In this document: positions 58,922 to 64,000 of the stretch, one piece after another
How positions within the stretch are numbered: the stretch's first letter is position 1
How the letters are laid out: every line of letters starts with the position of its first letter
Assembly (NCBI RefSeq): GCF_036226665.1
Contig: NZ_CP109007.1
Location: forward strand, 3,946,501 to 4,010,500
Direction of reading: 5' to 3'
From: Streptomyces sp. NBC_00691
GTDB lineage: Bacteria; Actinomycetota; Actinomycetes; Streptomycetales; Streptomycetaceae
Length of the DNA: 64,000 nt
The notes under the pieces: generated by a model
Told to the model about the DNA's origin: nothing
Seen by the model: only the letters and a program-made list of their open reading frames with translations
Databases searched by the model: none
Program-made: the position numbers and the translations under genes

Positions 58922-60723
58922 GTCCGGTCGTCCATGCCCGCGAGGATCAGGGGGAGGCGGGCCGTGCCCGACTCCGTGATCTTCACCGGGACGCCCCAGT
59001 CCTGCTGGTGGACGTGGCAGGCCGGGTACTCGTTCGCCGGGTCGTCGTCGCAGGACGCGGCCATCGCCGAGACGTGCAGGACGCCCTCGGTGAGCCCGGG
59101 GTTCAGGTCGAGTTCGCGGAAGAGGTCCGTGCCCGTGCCCTCGCCCGCGAGGAGGAGCTCCGGCGGCGTCGAGGAGACCAGGAGACGGGTCGAGGGGCCG
59201 TACCGCTCGTCCAGCTTCTGGCCGTTGGGGGCCTGGAAGACCACGTCCAGACGGAGCCGGCCCGGAGCGACCTCGGTGGCCTCGCGGCGGGTGCGGTGGG
59301 CGACGGCCTCCACCTGGACGGCCTCCTCGGGGAGGCGCAGCCGGGTCAGCCGGTGCCGGGCCGACTCGACGACCACGATGTCGCCGTCGACGAGGACGGC
59401 GTCGCTGGGCTCCCGCAGGTCCGTGGCGAGCGTCGTCACCTCGCCGGACGCCGGGTCGTAGCGGCGCAGGGCGTGGTTGTACGTGTCGGAGACCGCGACC
59501 GAGCCGTCCGGGAGGGCGGTCACGCCCAGCGGGTGCTGGAGCAGGGCCTGGCCGGCGGCACCGTCCCGGTGGCCGAAGTCGAAGAGGCCGGTGCCGACGG
59601 CGGTGTGGACCACGCCCTCCGTGTCGACCCAGCGCAGGGCGCTGGTCTCGGAGTCGGCGACCCACAGGCGGTCCTCGGTGGCGGCGAGCCCGGAGGGCTG
59701 CGCGAACCAGGCCTCGGCGACGGGCCCGTCGACGAGCCCCTCGTTGGTGGTGCCGGCCGCGACCTCGACGGTCCTGGTGGCGGGGTCGTAGGTCCACAGC
59801 TGGTGGACGCCGGCCATGGCGATCCACACCTTGCCCTGCCACCACGCGACGTCCCACGGCGAGGACAGGTCGACGTCCAGTGCGGGCCCGGAGGTGGGGG
59901 AGCCCTGCCACCACTGCTTCCCGGTGCCGGCGATCTTCTCGATCGTGCCGGTCGCCGGGTCGAGGACGCGCAGGGCGTGGTTCACGGTGTCCGCGACGAC
60001 GACGCTGCCGTCGGGCAGCTGCGCGAGACCCTGCGGCTCCCGGAAGACCCCCTCGCCGATCCGCCGTACGACGGTCTCGCCGTCGGCGGCCATCTCGACG
60101 AGCTGGTGCCGGGTGGTGTCGGAGACCAGGAAGTTCCCGGAGGGCAGCAGGATCGCCTTGCCGGGGAAGCGCAGATCGGTGGCGACCGGCTCGGGCGCCA
60201 CGTACGGCCCGTCGCCGCGCCGCAGCGTCCCCTTGGCCTCGTGCTCGGCCTCCAGCTCCTCCACGAGCGTCCGGATCGCGTTGGCGTGCCCCTCACCGGC
60301 GTGCTGGGCGACGACGTACCCCTCGGGGTCGATCACGACGAGCGTCGGCCACGCGCGCACGGCGTACTGCTTCCAGGTCGCGAGCTCCGGGTCGTCGAGA
60401 ACGGGGTGATGCACCTCGTACCGCTCGACGGCGTCGACGACGGCCTGGTGCTCGGCCTCGTGCACGAACTTCGGCGAGTGCACACCGACGATGACGAGCG
60501 TGTCGCGGTGCTTCTCCTCCAGATCGCGCAGCTCGTCGAGCACGTGCAGGCAGTTCACACAGCAGAACGTCCAGAAATCGAGCAGAACGATCTTTCCTCG
60601 CAGGTCCGCGAGGGACAGATCGTCCCCTCCCGTGTTCAGCCAGCCGCCCTTGCCGATCAGCTCGGGGGCACGGACACGGGCACGGCGGGGCGCGGGGGTG
60701 GGCGCCGGGGCGGCATCGTTCAT
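58918..60723 (-). CDS. Thioredoxin-like/NHL-repeat protein
   Basis: A 601-aa protein. Residues about 20-165 are a TlpA/AhpC-type thioredoxin domain with the redox motif FWTFCCVNCLHV (Cys-Val-Asn-Cys), and residues about 180-470 form NHL beta-propeller repeats (FLVSDTTRHQLVEMA, VVADTVNHALRVLD and SVAVSDTYNHALRRYD). The C-terminal part may be a third domain. No signal peptide is seen, so it is probably cytoplasmic. The combination is known in many actinobacteria; its role is unclear. ATG 60723. Confidence 0.92.
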   Translation of the reverse strand: MNDAAPAPTPAPRRARVRAPELIGKGGWLNTGGDDLSLADLRGKIVLLDFWTFCCVNCLHVLDELRDLEEKHRDTLVIVGVHSPKFVHEAEHQAVVDAVERYEVHHPVLDDPELATWKQYAVRAWPTLVVIDPEGYVVAQHAGEGHANAIRTLVEELEAEHEAKGTLRRGDGPYVAPEPVATDLRFPGKAILLPSGNFLVSDTTRHQLVEMAADGETVVRRIGEGVFREPQGLAQLPDGSVVVADTVNHALRVLDPATGTIEKIAGTGKQWWQGSPTSGPALDVDLSSPWDVAWWQGKVWIAMAGVHQLWTYDPATRTVEVAAGTTNEGLVDGPVAEAWFAQPSGLAATEDRLWVADSETSALRWVDTEGVVHTAVGTGLFDFGHRDGAAGQALLQHPLGVTALPDGSVAVSDTYNHALRRYDPASGEVTTLATDLREPSDAVLVDGDIVVVESARHRLTRLRLPEEAVQVEAVAHRTRREATEVAPGRLRLDVVFQAPNGQKLDERYGPSTRLLVSSTPPELLLAGEGTGTDLFRELDLNPGLTEGVLHVSAMAASCDDDPANEYPACHVHQQDWGVPVKITESGTARLPLILAGMDDRT

Positions 60724-60857
60724 TCTTCAAGCTTGCCATCCGGGTGTGCATGCCGGATCACGCCGGTACGTCAGGAGTGCCGTACGGGTGGAATCGGGAG
60801 CCGGGTGGGGGTGGGGGGCGTGTCCGGGGGTGGGGTCGGGGGTGGGAGGTGGTCAGC

Positions 60858-62309
60858 ATGGCGGGCATGGCGGAGCGCTTGATCGGATCATCGGACCACT
60901 CCTGCGGCTGGGTGAGCGGTGGACTCCCGGTGGCGCTGCTCGTGCTCCCCTGTCTCTTCCTGACCTGTCTCTTCCTGCCCGCGACCGTCGCCCGGGCCGG
61001 TGGGGTCGGTGACGGGGCCCTACGGGTCACCGTCACCGTGAACGGACGGGGTGACAGCGGCGTCCGGCCACCCGACCTGCGCGTCGGCCGGCCGGCCGTG
61101 AAGCGGTACCGGCTGGTCAACAGGAGCGAGGCGCATCTCTACGGGGTCCGGGTCACCGACCCCGGCGTGCCCCGGGGAACCGTCGTACGGTGCCCCGGCC
61201 GGCCCCTTCCCGCGCTCGGGGAGCTGGAGTGCGTCGCCAGGTTCCAGGCCGCTCCCGGCCTGCGCCGGGGGACCGTCCGCGCCACGGGCTCCGTCCCCTC
61301 GCTCGGGCGGATGCTCACCGCGACCGCCCGCACCGCGTACTCCGGGGTCGCCGGGGACCTCCGCCTCACCGAACAGGTCACCGTCGGGCCCGCCCGCCGG
61401 TCCGCCGCCCCGGGGCTGCGCTCCCTCGCCGTCACGTACCCCGCCGCCCTCACGTACACCGTCACCAACCACGGCAACCGGCCCCTGCACGCCGTCCGCG
61501 TCGAGGACCCCGCCCTCGGCCTGCGCGCCGGCTCCGTGGACTGCGCCGGGCGGCCCGGGACCGTGCCGCTGCTCGCCCCCGGCGCCTCCGCCCGCTGTAC
61601 GGCCGCCGTGCGGCGGGCCCCCGGCACCCACCGGAGTACGGGGCTCGCCTCCGGGAGCGACCGGGTGACCACGTACGGGCCCGGGGGCGGCCGGGTGCCC
61701 GCGCCGACCCTCGTCGCACGGTCGGCGGCCGCCTTCACGGTGCGCGTGAACACGGCGGTGGCGGAAGCGCCGACCGCCGCGGCGGGGAACCCGGCGGGTT
61801 CTGGCCGGGGGAGCGGTGTGGCGGGGCGGCCACCCGGTGCGGCGGGTACCCCCGGTGCGGCGGGTGCCCCCGGTGCCTCCGGTCGGCCCGCCGCACCAGC
61901 CGCGGCGGCGGGTGGAGCGGGCGCCGCCCTCGGGGCCGGTGGGGTTCCTGGGGTCGCTCCCCCTCCCGCTCCCGGGAGTGGCGTTCCGGTGCCTGGAGCC
62001 GCGGGAGCCGCCGCCCTCGACGCCGCCGCCGTGCCACCCGCCGGCGTCTCAGCCCCGGCCCCGCCCCTCCCTACGGCCGCCACCGCCGGGACCACCGGAA
62101 CCGCCGAGCCCCTCGCGTCGGACGCCGGCGCCGGGAACCCCGACGCCCCCGCCGCCCGGCGTGCCGCTCTTCTCGACACCGAGGGGTTCCTGGGGCGGCT
62201 GCGGCGCCGGGGGCGTGAGGCGAGCGAGTTCGGGGTGGTGGCGATGCTGCTGCTGATCCTGATCCCGGCCGCCGTCGCGGCCGCCCTTCTCGGCAACCGG
62301 AGAAGCTGA
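60858..62309 (+). CDS. Surface-anchored repeat protein with Gly/Ala/Pro linker
   Basis: A 483-aa exported protein. It has a hydrophobic signal (about 20-45: LPVALLVLPCLFLTCLFLPA), two DUF11/DUF7507-like beta modules (about 60-140 and 150-260; VKRYRLVNRSEAHLYGVRVTDPG and ALTYTVTNHGNRPLHAVRVEDPALG), a long Gly/Ala/Pro linker (about 285-410), and a C-terminal hydrophobic helix with a basic tail (LLLILIPAAVAAALLGNRRS). There is no LPxTG, so it is anchored by the helix. ATG 60858 follows GGGAGGTGG. It is followed by DUF4239. Confidence 0.82.
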   Translation: MAGMAERLIGSSDHSCGWVSGGLPVALLVLPCLFLTCLFLPATVARAGGVGDGALRVTVTVNGRGDSGVRPPDLRVGRPAVKRYRLVNRSEAHLYGVRVTDPGVPRGTVVRCPGRPLPALGELECVARFQAAPGLRRGTVRATGSVPSLGRMLTATARTAYSGVAGDLRLTEQVTVGPARRSAAPGLRSLAVTYPAALTYTVTNHGNRPLHAVRVEDPALGLRAGSVDCAGRPGTVPLLAPGASARCTAAVRRAPGTHRSTGLASGSDRVTTYGPGGGRVPAPTLVARSAAAFTVRVNTAVAEAPTAAAGNPAGSGRGSGVAGRPPGAAGTPGAAGAPGASGRPAAPAAAAGGAGAALGAGGVPGVAPPPAPGSGVPVPGAAGAAALDAAAVPPAGVSAPAPPLPTAATAGTTGTAEPLASDAGAGNPDAPAARRAALLDTEGFLGRLRRRGREASEFGVVAMLLLILIPAAVAAALLGNRRS

Positions 62310-62311
62310 CC

Positions 62312-63061
62312 GTGGCCCTGTTCGAGACGCTCGTCGTCGTCCTCGGCGTCGCGTTCGTCGCCGCCCTCGTCGTCGTCGCCAAGACCCGGCTCTTCCCCGT
62401 GAGTGAGGACGAGGAGCCCCGGGAGGACGTCGCCGAGTACATCGCCATGATGGTCTCGGTGCTCTACGCCGTCGTCCTCGGCCTCTGCCTGGTCTCGGTC
62501 TGGGAGACCCGGTCCTCCGCCGCCGACCACGTACAGGTCGAGGCGAGCGCCCTGCACCAGATGTATCTGCTCGCCGACGCCCTCCCCTCCGACCGGCGGG
62601 AGCCGGTGCGCGACGCGGCCCGGACGTACGCCTCCCACGTCGTCGACGTCGAATGGCCGGAGATGGCTGCCCGCCGGCCGCTCGACCCGAACGGCTGGCG
62701 GCTGCTCGAACAGCTGCGGCAGGCGGGCGAGGTCGACGACTCCGCGAAGGTGCCCCAGCAGATCGCCGCCCAGGAGGTGCTCGCCCAGCTCGGCTACATC
62801 GACGACGCGCGGCGCGGCCGGGAGGCGGCGGCGCAGGAGCGGCTCTCCCCCGTGCTGTGGACGGGACTGCTCATCGGGGGCGCGCTGACGCTGGCGTTCA
62901 TGTTCCTCTTCGGGATCAAGAGGAGTACGACGCATGTGGTGATGGTCATGGGGCTCTCGGGCTTCATCGCGTTCACGGTGCTGCTGATCCATCAGCTCGA
63001 CTCGCCCTTCGGCGAGGTGCTGGGGGCGACCCCGGACGCGTTCACCCGGTATTTCAGGTGA
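62312..63061 (+). CDS. DUF4239 (bestrophin-like) membrane protein
   Basis: A 249-aa integral membrane protein with an N-terminal helix pair (about 5-25 and 43-62) and a C-terminal pair (about 180-230), separated by a cytoplasmic helical domain. YIAMMVSVLYAVVLGLCLVSVWE and GLLIGGALTLAFMFLFGIK fit the DUF4239 family, which is bestrophin-like. GTG 62312 begins three bases after the stop of the surface protein, so the two are co-transcribed. The function is unknown. Confidence 0.88.
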   Translation: MALFETLVVVLGVAFVAALVVVAKTRLFPVSEDEEPREDVAEYIAMMVSVLYAVVLGLCLVSVWETRSSAADHVQVEASALHQMYLLADALPSDRREPVRDAARTYASHVVDVEWPEMAARRPLDPNGWRLLEQLRQAGEVDDSAKVPQQIAAQEVLAQLGYIDDARRGREAAAQERLSPVLWTGLLIGGALTLAFMFLFGIKRSTTHVVMVMGLSGFIAFTVLLIHQLDSPFGEVLGATPDAFTRYFR

Positions 63062-63115
63062 CCGCGAGGGTGACGATCCGGGTGGGACCCCGGCCCGGCG
63101 GGCAGGCATAGCACC

Positions 63116-63601
63116 GTGAAATATCTCGTACGGGACAAGATCTTCGCGATCGGCGACGACTACTGGATCGAGGACGAGCAGGGCCGCCACGCCTTCCTCG
63201 TCGACGGCAAGGCCCTGCGCCTGCGCGACACCCTGGAGCTGAAGGACCCCGACGGGCAGGTCCTCATCACCCTGCGGCAGAAGATGTTCAGTCTGCGGGA
63301 CACGATGACGATCGAGCGGGACGAGCGGCCGCTCGCGACCGTCCGCCGCAAACGGCTCTCGCTGCTGCGCAACCACTACCGGGTGACGCTGGTCGAGGGG
63401 ACGGAACTCGACGTCAGCGGCCGGATCCTGGACCGGGAGTTCACCGTCGAGTACGAGGGCGAACTCCTGGCCCACATCTCCCGCCGGTGGTTCCACGTCC
63501 GCGAGACCTACGCGGTGAACGTGGTCCGCGAGGACACGGACGCCGCGCTGCTCGTCGCGGTCGCGGTGTGCGTGATCCGGATGGCGGAGCGGGAGGACTG
63601 A
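63116..63601 (+). CDS. LURP-one-related/scramblase-fold protein
   Basis: A 161-aa soluble beta-barrel protein: MKYLVRDKIFAIGDDYWIEDEQGRHAFLVDGKALRLRDTLEL and the repeated ISRRWFHVRETYAVNV show the LOR/scramblase-type (Tubby-like) fold. Many such proteins exist in Streptomyces; the function is unknown. GTG 63116 is 54 bases past the DUF4239 stop. It is convergent with the PLP enzyme. Confidence 0.9.
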   Translation: MKYLVRDKIFAIGDDYWIEDEQGRHAFLVDGKALRLRDTLELKDPDGQVLITLRQKMFSLRDTMTIERDERPLATVRRKRLSLLRNHYRVTLVEGTELDVSGRILDREFTVEYEGELLAHISRRWFHVRETYAVNVVREDTDAALLVAVAVCVIRMAERED

Positions 63602-63643
63602 CGCGGATGCCGGAGCGGGAGCGGGGGCCGACCCGGCGGGCGC

Positions 63644-64000
63644 CTAGACGGCCTTCTCCAGCGCCTGCTCCAGGTCCGCCCACAGGTCCTCCACGTGCTC
63701 GATGCCGGTCGAGATCCTGACCGTGCCGGGGCCGATCCCGGCCGCCTCCAGGGCTGCCGCGTCGAGCTGGTGGTGGGAGGTGGAGGCCGGGTGCATCACC
63801 AGGGTCTTCACGTCGCCGAGGGAGACGCTGAGGGAGGCGAGCCGGACCGCCTCGACGAAGGTGCGGCCCGCCTCCCGGCCGCCCGCCAGGTCCATCGAGA
63901 TCACGCCGCCGCCCCCGTCGGGCAGCAGGCGCGCGGCGATCGCCCGGTCCGGGTGGCCGGCGAGGGCGGGGTGGCGTACGGCCGCCACGGCCGGGTGTGC
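63644..64000 (-). CDS. Cys/Met-metabolism PLP enzyme, C-terminal part (runs off the window)
   Basis: The last 118 codons of a fold-type I PLP enzyme of the O-acetylhomoserine sulfhydrylase/cystathionine gamma-synthase group. LASLSVSLGDVKTLVMHPASTSHHQLD and GIGPGTVRISTGIEHVEDLWADLEQAL are the C-terminal substrate-binding signature. The frame is open to the window edge with no start. The MHPASTSH segment matches the O-acetylhomoserine type best. Its use in methionine synthesis or sulphur assimilation is probable. Confidence 0.92.
   Translation of the reverse strand, partial: AHPAVAAVRHPALAGHPDRAIAARLLPDGGGGVISMDLAGGREAGRTFVEAVRLASLSVSLGDVKTLVMHPASTSHHQLDAAALEAAGIGPGTVRISTGIEHVEDLWADLEQALEKAV

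Noticed and set aside
60858..62309. LPxTG sortase-anchored protein
   Set aside because: The C-terminus has a hydrophobic helix and basic tail, but no LPxTG or LAxTG motif.

Overview
This is high-GC actinobacterial DNA that reads as Streptomyces. Coding regions are G/C-rich at third positions, GTG starts and 4-base ATGA/GTGA overlaps are common, and several families are typical of the genus: bL37, XRE+DUF397+HATPase sets, a MocR regulator, PhoX, a SpoIIE/GAF/HATPase phosphatase and DUF2630. I see no rRNA, tRNA or CRISPR array.

Layout. (1) 0-5 kb: corrin-ring (cobalamin) genes cobK, cbiD and the overlapping pair cobL-cobM, with a 24-aa ribosomal protein bL37 gene between. (2) 5-24 kb: an ordinary Streptomyces mix: a luciferase-like monooxygenase/FMN reductase pair, a universal stress protein, a MerR-PP2C fusion regulator with a MerR-type promoter, a MocR regulator divergent from a hydrolase across direct repeats, membrane and lipoproteins, FUSC and APC transporters, a Tat-exported PhoX phosphatase behind a PHO-box-like site, and a repeat-rich vWA protein. 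(3) 24-29 kb: an aromatic hydroxylase with a rare TTA codon next to an O-methyltransferase with an extra N-terminal domain, then a two-component system. (4) 29-45 kb: metG and aspS bracket about 12 kb of accessory genes: DoxX, an HxlR/MFS pair with a palindromic operator, an XRE/DUF397/ATPase triad, a TTA-containing helix-turn-helix gene, an internally deleted pseudogene, and a polymorphic-toxin locus (SseB-like protein, WXG-type protein, RHS toxin ending in a microbial-RNase domain, barstar-family immunity protein). The RHS frame is broken by a one-base frameshift. (5) 45-64 kb: SpoIIE phosphatase, MBL hydrolase, AI-2E transporter family protein, pirin, a second secretion-associated set (SseB, small WXG-like protein, DUF1023 hydrolase, lipoprotein), a FadE5-like acyl-CoA dehydrogenase, YciI, M18 aminopeptidase, thioredoxin-NHL protein, a surface-anchored repeat protein, DUF4239, LURP-one protein, and the C-terminal end of a Cys/Met-metabolism PLP enzyme.

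How parts fit. cobK, cbiD, cobM and cobL serve consecutive middle steps of corrin synthesis. The RHS locus looks like an exported contact-dependent toxin with its own immunity gene; the 51-54 kb set may be a related secreted effector with its partner. The most instructive regulatory sites are the 19-bp-spacer MerR promoter (8780-8810), the HxlR palindrome (31895-31913), the MocR direct repeats (11895-11928), the PHO-box-like repeats (21977-21998), and two in-frame TTA codons (24160, 35519) that suggest bldA control. All functions are read from sequence features and family knowledge; no database search was run.
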